Assembly: GCF_964340395.1 (NCBI RefSeq)
Contig: NC_135550.1
Span: 33,914,176 to 33,936,675 of the forward strand
Source: Glandiceps talaboti
Taxonomy: Eukaryota > Hemichordata > Enteropneusta > Spengelidae
DNA: 22,500 nucleotides
Direction of reading: 5' to 3'
The notes beneath the pieces were generated by a model. The model ran no database searches. It was given only the letters and a program-made list of their open reading frames with translations, and was not told the origin of the DNA. The translations under genes were made by a program, and so were the position numbers. Positions 1 to 8,149 of this stretch are shown here, piece after piece (the first letter of the stretch is position 1; every line of letters starts with the position of its first letter).

Positions 1-254
1 AATGTAGGGGCCTAGACAGAAATGTTTTTGTGTGTGCAGAAATAAGATAATTTGGCGGGAAATAGAATGCGTAATATTGTGTGTAGTATATTTATGTGTC
101 TTGGCCCAGGATCACTAACACTCACACATAGTGAGCGTCAGATGATGCAAAAACCGAACTAAGATGGTTAGGTGAAAAAGAAACGAGTTACGGTTTTGTA
201 AACTGATGCCGGTGTGTGCTAGATATATTGTGTAGTTGTGCTGAAGTGTGAGAA

Positions 255-257
<3 letters not shown>
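1..257 (+). other. Unique segment U1 of the unit
   Basis: This is non-repetitive sequence at the arbitrary unit start, continuous with the end of the preceding unit. It holds an exact TTTGGCGGGAAA motif (51 to 62) and a small hairpin-capable CTCAC/GTGAG pair near 120 to 137. No gene is seen. Equivalent segments start at 2616, 5243, 7844, 10475, 13102, 15721, 18346 and 20965. Confidence 0.8.
51..62 (+). promoter_or_regulatory. Perfect E2F-type motif TTTGGCGGGAAA
   Basis: The 12 bases match a classical E2F/DP binding site exactly. E2F factors drive S-phase transcription in animals and plants. The motif recurs at the same offset in every unit (2666 for unit 2, and so on), giving nine copies. 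It sits in unique rather than simple-repeat sequence, so it is not a by-product of the microsatellites. Function is unproven: one motif match is weak evidence and the host group is unknown. Confidence 0.35.
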
Positions 258-304
<47 letters not shown>

Positions 305-326
305 TATATATATATATATATATATA
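258..326 (+). repeat. (TG)19-(TA) compound microsatellite, unit 1
   Basis: The sequence reads (TG)19 (258 to 295), TATATATAT (296 to 304), then (TA)11 (305 to 326). Alternating TG favours left-handed DNA and alternating TA favours cruciform extrusion and easy melting. It is one of the positions where units differ. Confidence 0.97.
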
Positions 327-432
327 AATGTGTGTGGGGGGGAGGGGAAGTATTGGTGTAGTGTTGGGGGTTTGTTTTGGAATGACATTGGGGGTTGAGT
401 GGGGTGGCTTGGGAAAGGTGGGCGTGGTGTGA

Positions 433-479
433 AATAAATATATTTAATGCGAAATAGGGTAAATACAGGAGGTAATAAA
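433..479 (+). promoter_or_regulatory. Two AATAAA hexamers, possible poly(A) signals
   Basis: AATAAA occurs at 433 to 438 and again at 474 to 479, and a third copy lies at 1030 to 1035. All are on the plus strand and each is followed by G/T-rich DNA, as eukaryotic cleavage sites favour. I found no AATAAA on the minus strand of the unique segments. They could end a plus-strand transcript in each unit, but a hexamer alone is weak evidence. Confidence 0.2.
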
Positions 480-1106
480 GTGTAGAGTTTTTGGATGTGT
501 GGAGTGAGATAAAAACAAAGTAGTGGAGTGGGTGAACGTCGGCGTAGAGGGCGTGGTGTACAGGTATAATCGTGAGTGTTGGGCTACTTCCAGTTTTAGA
601 TAAGATTGAGGCCGCGTGGGTGTAAAGTGTCGAGGTTTCTGGTTAGGGGGGCTGGCTGCGGCTGTAGGCGAGTACTTCATGGGGTAGGAGTCGTTGTGGT
701 CTTCTTCCTTCACAGGTGGGTCGGGTGAGCGGTGTGGATGGGAGGAAAAGGTCTTCTTAACTGGTATCGAGTCGAAGTCTTGCATGGTTAGGGGAGGTTT
801 AGTGCGTTTAGGCATAGTGGTTGAATGTGTACATGTACAGGGTAGAGTATACCGAGAACTGTAGAAAGCAGGGTTGTTGTGGGGATATTTATGCGAGGTG
901 AGCGGAAGTGACTGTGTGGGGGGTGGGAAAGAGTGTTCTAGAAAACCATAAAGGCATGTGACCGGATGACGGGAGGAGATGGGAGGGAAAGAGGTAGGAA
1001 GGCGGGAAGGAGCGAGGACTTGTGTTGGTAATAAAGGGATGAGAATCACGCCTTGTTTTTGATGTGTATAGGTGGGTGTTAGTGAGCGTGTGTATATACT
1101 GTACAA
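444..1106 (-). other. 220-codon open frame, doubtful coding value
   Basis: This frame is present in all nine units (444, 3055, 5684, 8287, 10918, 13545, 16166, 18789 and 21410 as left ends). No family is recognised. The product would be rich in Pro, Thr, Ser, His and Tyr with no membrane segment or fold motif, as expected when a C/A-rich strand is translated. The most protein-like part is residues 98 to 175, from an internal Met (codon 813 to 815) whose -3 base is A. It contains charged stretches and two sumoylation-type patterns, VKEE and LKLE. Unit 4 has Cys90 changed to Tyr. Conservation between units says nothing about selection because flanking non-coding DNA is equally conserved. It could be a chance frame, an exon-like relic or, least likely, a gene. 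Confidence 0.15.
828..839. other. 12-bp perfect palindrome TGTACATGTACA
   Basis: The palindrome lies in the U2 segment at the same offset in all units. In unit 4 the second-to-last C is T (position 8681), so symmetry is lost there. It could be a dimeric protein site or chance. Confidence 0.6.
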
Positions 1107-1120
1107 ATGTATGTATTTAA

Positions 1121-1832
1121 GTATGTATGTATGTATGTATGTATGTATGTATGTATGTATGTATGTATGTATGTATGTATGTATGTATGTATGTATGTGT
1201 GCGTTTTTTGTGTGTCAGTGTGTGTGTGTGTGTTGGGGTTAGGGTGGGGGTTAGGGTTAGGGTTATGGTTAGTGTTAGGGAATGAATGTATGTATGTATG
1301 TATGTATGTATGTATGTATGTATGTATGTATGTATGTATGTATGTGTGTATGTATGTATGTGTGTGTGTGTGCTTTTGTGTGTCAGTATGTATGTTAGGG
1401 TTAGGGTTAGGGTGAGGGTAAGGGTTAGGGTTAGTGTTAGCGTTAGGGTTAGGGTGGGGGGTTAGGGTTAGGGTTAGGGTTAGGGTTAGGTTAGTGTTAG
1501 GGTTAGGGTAAGGGTTAGGGTTAGTGATAGGGTTAGTGTTAGGGAATGAATGTATGTATGTATGTATGTATGTATGTATGTATGTGTGTGTGTATGTATG
1601 TATGTATGTATGTATGTATGTATGTATGTATGTATGTATGTATGTGTGTGTGTGTGCTTTTGTGTGTCAGTATGTATGTTAGGGTTAGGGTGGGGGTAAG
1701 GGTTAGGGTTAGTGTTAGCGTTAGGGTTAGGGTGGGGGGTTAGGGTTAGGGTTAGGGTCAAGGTTAGGGTTAGGTTAGTGTTAGGGTTAGGGTTAGGGTT
1801 AGGGTTAGTGATAGGGTTAGGGTAGGGTTGGG
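1121..1832 (+). repeat. TATG arrays plus degenerate telomere blocks, unit 1
   Basis: Three related sub-repeats lie side by side. The first is (GTAT)19 (1121 to 1196) with a 47-base telomere-like block (1234 to 1280). The second is (TATG)14 (1289 to 1344) with a 150-base block (1395 to 1544). The third is (TATG)8-(TG)4-(TATG)13 (1553 to 1644) with a 154-base block (1679 to 1832). The blocks contain about 32 exact TTAGGG hexamers per unit, mixed with TTAGTG, TTAGCG, TAAGGG, TGAGGG, ATAGGG and TCAAGG. An identical 22-base linker precedes the second and third blocks (1373 and 1657). Confidence 0.95.
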
Positions 1833-2005
1833 TGGGGTGAGGGGTGGGGTGTGTGGTGTAGAGAGAGTGATGGTGGAGATGATGGTAAAGTTTGCAATGT
1901 GTAATGGCCACGTTTGAAAGGGTGTAAGGGTGAAGGAAAGTGTGTCGCATCTGTGTCTGGCTGGGAACAGATATACCAAGAAAGAATTATGGCATAGCAT
2001 GTTTA

Positions 2006-2032
2006 TCATCGATGAGGAGAGGGCCCTTCCTC
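2006..2032. other. Two adjacent inverted repeats
   Basis: TCATCGATGA (2006 to 2015) is a perfect 10-bp palindrome. It overlaps the start of a second dyad, GAGGA then one extra G then AGGGCCCT then TCCTC (2014 to 2032). The pair could bind a dimeric protein or form a hairpin in RNA. A pyrimidine tract ending in TTTTCAG and then ATG follows directly (to 2045). Confidence 0.5.
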
Positions 2033-2091
2033 ACATTTTCAGATGCTGAAGATTCACAGTTACACGAACTGTAGTGGAAGTGTATGTAGAA

Positions 2092-2110
2092 TGCGCATGC
2101 GTGGCCATTT
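2092..2110. promoter_or_regulatory. NRF1-like site abutting a YY1-like site
   Basis: TGCGCATGCGTG (2092 to 2103) matches the NRF1 consensus YGCGCAYGCGCR at 11 of 12 positions. GGCCATTTT (2103 to 2110 region) fits the YY1 CCAT core and would place AAAATGGC on the minus strand. Both are typical of animal housekeeping promoters. If the host is an animal this could be a per-unit promoter; direction is not determined. Motif matching only. Confidence 0.25.
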
Positions 2111-2205
2111 TATGAATGAACGTGTTTATGATAGAATGGAATGTGAAGTGTACTGTACGAGCGTGCGATATGGTAGTGAAGTGTGTGTATAGCTATTGTG
2201 TGTGT

Positions 2206-2265
2206 TACTAACTTTGGATTGAATGTTGTTCCTTGTCGTTTTCTTGTCCAAATTCGGAGCTGTAG
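2206..2265 (+). other. TACTAAC branch box, pyrimidine tract and acceptor-like AG
   Basis: TACTAAC (2206 to 2212) is the exact yeast-type branch-point box. It is followed by a T/C-rich tract (2225 to 2249) and by acceptor-like AG at 2258 to 2259 or TAG at 2263 to 2265. A GTATGT donor-type hexamer at 2082 to 2087 would give an intron of about 180 bases. The joined exons do not keep a long open frame, so any transcript may be non-coding. GTATGT is also abundant in the TATG arrays. Confidence 0.2.
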
Positions 2266-2304
2266 GTGGGTAGGTTGGGTTGGTGTAGTGGGGGTTCATA
2301 GTAG

Positions 2305-2373
2305 GTGAGTTCTGTTCATCCTTCTGGTTGTGGCGTGTTGTCCTCTCTGACTTTTCAAGGTTTGCAATTTCAG
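2305..2373 (+). other. Candidate 69-base spliceosomal intron
   Basis: The donor TAG/GTGAGT at 2302 to 2310 matches the intronic consensus fully. CTGAC at 2347 to 2351 is a good branch point 23 bases before the acceptor, and the interval ends TTTCAG followed by G. Length is a multiple of three. In the frame open from 2180 to 2304 the interval contributes two stops (2306, 2348), and removing it would extend the frame to TAA at 2453 to 2455. The same interval occurs in each complete unit (4932 to 5000 in unit 2). No start codon is found for that frame, so coding is unproven. Confidence 0.3.
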
Positions 2374-2869
2374 GCCAGTCCAAGGAGATACTGTCAGCAA
2401 GCTGGTCCATTCTCGAATGGAGGAAAATGATGCGAGAGATATGTTTATGGAGTAACAGATGTTGATTGGAGGGATGTAAATATGGGCGTGTGTTTAGAGA
2501 TAGATCCGGTTGTAATGGGGAAAAAAGATGATAGGGAGACCTCCTGTAGGGGTAGGGAGACGAGATGTTTGTATGCAAATGTAGAGTGTAAGTGCTGAAT
2601 AGTTTGTATGTCAAGAATGTAGGGGCCTAGACAGAAATGTTTTTGTGTGTGCAGAAATAAGATAATTTGGCGGGAAATAGAATGCGTAATATTGTGTGTA
2701 GTATATTTATGTGTCTTGGCCCAGGATCACTAACACTCACACATAGTGAGCGTCAGATGATGCAAAAACCGAACTAAGATGGTTAGGTGAAAAAGAAACG
2801 AGTTACGGTTTTGTAAACTGATGCCGGTGTGTGCTAGATATATTGTGTAGTTGTGCTGAAGTGTGAGAA

Positions 2870-2872
<3 letters not shown>

Positions 2873-2917
<45 letters not shown>

Positions 2918-2937
2918 TATATATATATATATATATA
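2873..2937 (+). repeat. (TG)18-(TA) compound microsatellite, unit 2
   Basis: (TG)18, a 9-nt TA run, then (TA)10. This is the shortest TG tract in the window. Confidence 0.97.
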
Positions 2938-3731
2938 AATGTGTGTGGGGGGGAGGGGAAGTATTGGTGTAGTGTTGGGGGTTTGTTTTGGAATGACATT
3001 GGGGGTTGAGTGGGGTGGCTTGGGAAAGGTGGGCGTGGTGTGAAATAAATATATTTAATGCGAAATAGGGTAAATACAGGAGGTAATAAAGTGTAGAGTT
3101 TTTGGATGTGTGGAGTGAGATAAAAACAAAGTAGTGGAGTGGGTGAACGTCGGCGTAGAGGGCGTGGTGTACAGGTATAATCGTGAGTGTTGGGCTACTT
3201 CCAGTTTTAGATAAGATTGAGGCCGCGTGGGTGTAAAGTGTCGAGGTTTCTGGTTAGGGGGGCTGGCTGCGGCTGTAGGCGAGTACTTCATGGGGTAGGA
3301 GTCGTTGTGGTCTTCTTCCTTCACAGGTGGGTCGGGTGAGCGGTGTGGATGGGAGGAAAAGGTCTTCTTAACTGGTATCGAGTCGAAGTCTTGCATGGTT
3401 AGGGGAGGTTTAGTGCGTTTAGGCATAGTGGTTGAATGTGTACATGTACAGGGTAGAGTATACCGAGAACTGTAGAAAGCAGGGTTGTTGTGGGGATATT
3501 TATGCGAGGTGAGCGGAAGTGACTGTGTGGGGGGTGGGAAAGAGTGTTCTAGAAAACCATAAAGGCATGTGACCGGATGACGGGAGGAGATGGGAGGGAA
3601 AGAGGTAGGAAGGCGGGAAGGAGCGAGGACTTGTGTTGGTAATAAAGGGATGAGAATCACGCCTTGTTTTTGATGTGTATAGGTGGGTGTTAGTGAGCGT
3701 GTGTATATACTGTACAAATGTATGTATTTAA

Positions 3732-4459
3732 GTATGTATGTATGTATGTATGTATGTATGTATGTATGTATGTATGTATGTATGTATGTATGTATGTATG
3801 TATGTATGTGTGCGTTTTTTGTGTGTCAGTGTGTGTGTGTGTGTTGGGGTTAGGGTGGGGGTTAGGGTTAGGGTTATGGTTAGTGTTAGGGAATGAATGT
3901 ATGTATGTATGTATGTATGTATGTATGTATGTATGTATGTATGTATGTATGTATGTATGTATGTATGTGTGTATGTATGTATGTGTGTGTGTGTGCTTTT
4001 GTGTGTCAGTATGTATGTTAGGGTTAGGGTTAGGGTGAGGGTAAGGGTTAGGGTTAGTGTTAGCGTTAGGGTTAGGGTGGGGGGTTAGGGTTAGGGTTAG
4101 GGTTAGGGTTAGGTTAGTGTTAGGGTTAGGGTAAGGGTTAGGGTTAGTGATAGGGTTAGTGTTAGGGAATGAATGTATGTATGTATGTATGTATGTATGT
4201 ATGTATGTATGTGTGTGTGTATGTATGTATGTATGTATGTATGTATGTATGTATGTATGTATGTATGTATGTGTGTGTGTGTGCTTTTGTGTGTCAGTAT
4301 GTATGTTAGGGTTAGGGTGGGGGTAAGGGTTAGGGTTAGTGTTAGCGTTAGGGTTAGGGTGGGGGGTTAGGGTTAGGGTTAGGGTCAAGGTTAGGGTTAG
4401 GTTAGTGTTAGGGTTAGGGTTAGGGTTAGGGTTAGTGATAGGGTTAGGGTAGGGTTGGG
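3732..4459 (+). repeat. TATG arrays plus degenerate telomere blocks, unit 2
   Basis: Same three sub-repeats as unit 1. The second TATG array is expanded to 17 copies (3900 to 3967) and the left part of the third to 9. The telomere-like blocks have unchanged length and variant order. Confidence 0.95.
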
Positions 4460-5496
4460 TGGGGTGAGGGGTGGGGTGTGTGGTGTAGAGAGAGTGATGG
4501 TGGAGATGATGGTAAAGTTTGCAATGTGTAATGGCCACGTTTGAAAGGGTGTAAGGGTGAAGGAAAGTGTGTCGCATCTGTGTCTGGCTGGGAACAGATA
4601 TACCAAGAAAGAATTATGGCATAGCATGTTTATCATCGATGAGGAGAGGGCCCTTCCTCACATTTTCAGATGCTGAAGATTCACAGTTACACGAACTGTA
4701 GTGGAAGTGTATGTAGAATGCGCATGCGTGGCCATTTTATGAATGAACGTGTTTATGATAGAATGGAATGTGAAGTGTACTGTACGAGCGTGCGATATGG
4801 TAGTGAAGTGTGTGTATAGCTATTGTGTGTGTTACTAACTTTGGATTGAATGTTGTTCCTTGTCGTTTTCTTGTCCAAATTCGGAGCTGTAGGTGGGTAG
4901 GTTGGGTTGGTGTAGTGGGGGTTCATAGTAGGTGAGTTCTGTTCATCCTTCTGGTTGTGGCGTGTTGTCCTCTCTGACTTTTCAAGGTTTGCAATTTCAG
5001 GCCAGTCCAAGGAGATACTGTCAGCAAGCTGGTCCATTCTCGAATGGAGGAAAATGATGCGAGAGATATGTTTATGGAGTAACAGATGTTGATTGGAGGG
5101 ATGTAAATATGGGCGTGTGTTTAGAGATAGATCCGGTTGTAATGGGGAAAAAAGATGATAGGGAGACCTCCTGTAGGGGTAGGGAGACGAGATGTTTGTA
5201 TGCAAATGTAGAGTGTAAGTGCTGAATAGTTTGTATGTCAAGAATGTAGGGGCCTAGACAGAAATGTTTTTGTGTGTGCAGAAATAAGATAATTTGGCGG
5301 GAAATAGAATGCGTAATATTGTGTGTAGTATATTTATGTGTCTTGGCCCAGGATCACTAACACTCACACATAGTGAGCGTCAGATGATGCAAAAACCGAA
5401 CTAAGATGGTTAGGTGAAAAAGAAACGAGTTACGGTTTTGTAAACTGATGCCGGTGTGTGCTAGATATATTGTGTAGTTGTGCTGAAGTGTGAGAA

Positions 5497-5499
<3 letters not shown>

Positions 5500-5546
<47 letters not shown>

Positions 5547-5566
5547 TATATATATATATATATATA
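5500..5566 (+). repeat. (TG)19-(TA) compound microsatellite, unit 3
   Basis: (TG)19, a 9-nt TA run, then (TA)10. Confidence 0.97.
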
Positions 5567-6360
5567 AATGTGTGTGGGGGGGAGGGGAAGTATTGGTGTA
5601 GTGTTGGGGGTTTGTTTTGGAATGACATTGGGGGTTGAGTGGGGTGGCTTGGGAAAGGTGGGCGTGGTGTGAAATAAATATATTTAATGCGAAATAGGGT
5701 AAATACAGGAGGTAATAAAGTGTAGAGTTTTTGGATGTGTGGAGTGAGATAAAAACAAAGTAGTGGAGTGGGTGAACGTCGGCGTAGAGGGCGTGGTGTA
5801 CAGGTATAATCGTGAGTGTTGGGCTACTTCCAGTTTTAGATAAGATTGAGGCCGCGTGGGTGTAAAGTGTCGAGGTTTCTGGTTAGGGGGGCTGGCTGCG
5901 GCTGTAGGCGAGTACTTCATGGGGTAGGAGTCGTTGTGGTCTTCTTCCTTCACAGGTGGGTCGGGTGAGCGGTGTGGATGGGAGGAAAAGGTCTTCTTAA
6001 CTGGTATCGAGTCGAAGTCTTGCATGGTTAGGGGAGGTTTAGTGCGTTTAGGCATAGTGGTTGAATGTGTACATGTACAGGGTAGAGTATACCGAGAACT
6101 GTAGAAAGCAGGGTTGTTGTGGGGATATTTATGCGAGGTGAGCGGAAGTGACTGTGTGGGGGGTGGGAAAGAGTGTTCTAGAAAACCATAAAGGCATGTG
6201 ACCGGATGACGGGAGGAGATGGGAGGGAAAGAGGTAGGAAGGCGGGAAGGAGCGAGGACTTGTGTTGGTAATAAAGGGATGAGAATCACGCCTTGTTTTT
6301 GATGTGTATAGGTGGGTGTTAGTGAGCGTGTGTATATACTGTACAAATGTATGTATTTAA

Positions 6361-7060
6361 GTATGTATGTATGTATGTATGTATGTATGTATGTATGTAT
6401 GTATGTATGTATGTATGTATGTATGTATGTATGTATGTATGTGTGCGTTTTTTGTGTGTCAGTGTGTGTGTGTGTGTTGGGGTTAGGGTGGGGGTTAGGG
6501 TTAGGGTTATGGTTAGTGTTAGGGAATGAATGTATGTATGTATGTATGTATGTATGTATGTATGTATGTATGTGTGTATGTATGTATGTGTGTGTGTGTG
6601 CTTTTGTGTGTCAGTATGTATGTTAGGGTTAGGGTTAGGGTGAGGGTAAGGGTTAGGGTTAGTGTTAGCGTTAGGGTTAGGGTGGGGGGTTAGGGTTAGG
6701 GTTAGGGTTAGGGTTAGGTTAGTGTTAGGGTTAGGGTAAGGGTTAGGGTTAGTGATAGGGTTAGTGTTAGGGAATGAATGTATGTATGTATGTATGTATG
6801 TATGTATGTATGTGTGTGTGTATGTATGTATGTATGTATGTATGTATGTATGTATGTATGTATGTATGTATGTGTGTGTGTGTGCTTTTGTGTGTCAGTA
6901 TGTATGTTAGGGTTAGGGTGGGGGTAAGGGTTAGGGTTAGTGTTAGCGTTAGGGTTAGGGTGGGGGGTTAGGGTTAGGGTTAGGGTCAAGGTTAGGGTTA
7001 GGTTAGTGTTAGGGTTAGGGTTAGGGTTAGGGTTAGTGATAGGGTTAGGGTAGGGTTGGG
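6361..7060 (+). repeat. TATG arrays plus degenerate telomere blocks, unit 3
   Basis: Same plan, with (GTAT)20 and a second TATG array contracted to 10 copies (6533 to 6572). Telomere-like blocks are unchanged. Confidence 0.95.
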
Positions 7061-8097
7061 TGGGGTGAGGGGTGGGGTGTGTGGTGTAGAGAGAGTGATG
7101 GTGGAGATGATGGTAAAGTTTGCAATGTGTAATGGCCACGTTTGAAAGGGTGTAAGGGTGAAGGAAAGTGTGTCGCATCTGTGTCTGGCTGGGAACAGAT
7201 ATACCAAGAAAGAATTATGGCATAGCATGTTTATCATCGATGAGGAGAGGGCCCTTCCTCACATTTTCAGATGCTGAAGATTCACAGTTACACGAACTGT
7301 AGTGGAAGTGTATGTAGAATGCGCATGCGTGGCCATTTTATGAATGAACGTGTTTATGATAGAATGGAATGTGAAGTGTACTGTACGAGCGTGCGATATG
7401 GTAGTGAAGTGTGTGTATAGCTATTGTGTGTGTTACTAACTTTGGATTGAATGTTGTTCCTTGTCGTTTTCTTGTCCAAATTCGGAGCTGTAGGTGGGTA
7501 GGTTGGGTTGGTGTAGTGGGGGTTCATAGTAGGTGAGTTCTGTTCATCCTTCTGGTTGTGGCGTGTTGTCCTCTCTGACTTTTCAAGGTTTGCAATTTCA
7601 GGCCAGTCCAAGGAGATACTGTCAGCAAGCTGGTCCATTCTCGAATGGAGGAAAATGATGCGAGAGATATGTTTATGGAGTAACAGATGTTGATTGGAGG
7701 GATGTAAATATGGGCGTGTGTTTAGAGATAGATCCGGTTGTAATGGGGAAAAAAGATGATAGGGAGACCTCCTGTAGGGGTAGGGAGACGAGATGTTTGT
7801 ATGCAAATGTAGAGTGTAAGTGCTGAATAGTTTGTATGTCAAGAATGTAGGGGCCTAGACAGAAATGTTTTTGTGTGTGCAGAAATAAGATAATTTGGCG
7901 GGAAATAGAATGCGTAATATTGTGTGTAGTATATTTATGTGTCTTGGCCCAGGATCACTAACACTCACACATAGTGAGCGTCAGATGATGCAAAAACCGA
8001 ACTAAGATGGTTAGGTGAAAAAGAAACGAGTTACGGTTTTGTAAACTGATGCCGGTGTGTGCTAGATATATTGTGTAGTTGTGCTGAAGTGTGAGAA

Positions 8098-8100
<3 letters not shown>

Positions 8101-8149
<49 letters not shown>

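Larger units (their letters stand above)
327..1120 (+). other. Unique segment U2 of the unit, G/T-rich
   Basis: This is about 795 bases without simple repeats apart from short G runs (336 to 348 and 876 to 936). The plus strand is very poor in C except for an island near 690 to 795. It contains three AATAAA hexamers on the plus strand (433, 474, 1030), the palindrome TGTACATGTACA (828 to 839), and the 220-codon minus-strand open frame described separately. No gene is recognised. Equivalent segments follow the TG/TA tract in every unit. Confidence 0.8.
2126..2614 (-). other. 162-codon open frame, doubtful coding value
   Basis: This frame is present in all eight complete units (left ends 2126, 4753, 7354, 9985, 12612, 15231, 17856 and 20475). 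No family is recognised. An internal Met at codon 2408 to 2410 has a strong eukaryotic start context (A at -3, G at +4) and would give 94 residues beginning MDQLADSISLDW. Those first 35 or so residues look acidic and soluble, unlike the Thr/His/Pro-rich remainder. The opposite strand of the same stretch carries the candidate intron, so at most one reading is likely to be functional. It may equally be a chance frame in C/A-rich DNA. Confidence 0.15.
1..2615 (+). repeat. Satellite unit 1 (2615 bp)
   Basis: Reference unit for the offsets used elsewhere. Simple-repeat genotype: (TG)19, first TA run 9 nt, second (TA)11, first array (GTAT)19, second array (TATG)14, third array (TATG)8 and (TATG)13 separated by (TG)4. 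With unit 6 it is one of only two units carrying (TA)11. Unique parts match the other units by eye. Confidence 0.96.
1833..2615 (+). other. Unique segment U3 of the unit
   Basis: This is about 783 bases of unique sequence after the telomere blocks. It starts as a G-rich degenerate tail (1833 to 1858), then has the most balanced base composition in the unit. It holds nested inverted repeats (2006 to 2032), an NRF1-like plus YY1-like site (2092 to 2110), a TACTAAC box (2206 to 2212), an intron-like interval (2305 to 2373), a CCATTC/GAATGG inverted repeat (2407 to 2420) and an exact ATGCAAAT octamer (2573 to 2580). Several frames on both strands are open for 40 to 50 codons, including 1918 to 2049 and 1934 to 2072 on the plus strand, but none resembles a family I can name with confidence. 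Confidence 0.8.
2616..5242 (+). repeat. Satellite unit 2 (2627 bp)
   Basis: Genotype: (TG)18, TA run 9 nt, (TA)10, (GTAT)19, second array (TATG)17, third array (TATG)9 and (TATG)13. Relative to unit 1 this predicts -2, -2, +12 and +4, or +12 bases, which is exactly the observed difference. It has the longest second TATG array. The phase shift joins minus-strand low-complexity frames into a 295-codon frame at 3690 to 4577. Confidence 0.96.
5243..7843 (+). repeat. Satellite unit 3 (2601 bp, shortest)
   Basis: Genotype: (TG)19, TA run 9 nt, (TA)10, (GTAT)20, second array contracted to (TATG)10, third array (TATG)8 and (TATG)13. The net change from unit 1 is -14, matching the measured length. 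The contraction of the second TATG array at 6533 to 6572 is the largest single length change in the window. Confidence 0.96.

Noticed and set aside
1107-1415. Plus-strand frames of 60 to 133 codons made of MYVC repeats in every unit
   Set aside because: A TATG tetramer reads as the same four-residue repeat in all three frames without stops, so these frames are automatic. Their lengths change between units with array copy number.
1234-1832. A true chromosome terminus inside the window
   Set aside because: The TTAGGG blocks are short, degenerate and followed each time by unique sequence of the same unit, so they are internal telomere-like repeats, not a terminal cap.
1770-2009. 79-codon minus frame repeated in each unit
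   Set aside because: Its second half is telomere-repeat translation, and all six frames of this stretch are largely open, so openness is uninformative.
1934-2072. Plus-strand frame with CxxC and a C..SM.RRGP.LT....EDS pattern faintly like a p53-family or zinc-finger segment
   Set aside because: The resemblance was found by eye. The order of the segments does not match the family, expected cysteines are missing, and the other two frames of the same DNA look equally protein-like. I treat it as chance unless a profile search says otherwise.
2043-2192. 49-codon plus-strand frame starting at the ATG right after a TTTTCAG acceptor-like site
   Set aside because: It is short, Cys and Met rich, with no recognisable motif. 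It overlaps the regulatory-like motifs at 2092 to 2110 and has no supporting context.
2573-2580. ATGCAAAT octamer (POU-type site)
   Set aside because: An 8-base match is expected by chance often enough in unique sequence of this size. It is noted only as part of segment U3.
3690-4577. Long minus-strand frames (295 codons in unit 2, 291 at 19424 to 20299) and shorter ones of 139 to 154 codons
   Set aside because: They consist of IHTY, THTH, TLTL and PNPN repeats from the complements of TATG, TG and TTAGGG. They exist only where array lengths happen to keep phase, so they are not conserved as frames between otherwise identical units.
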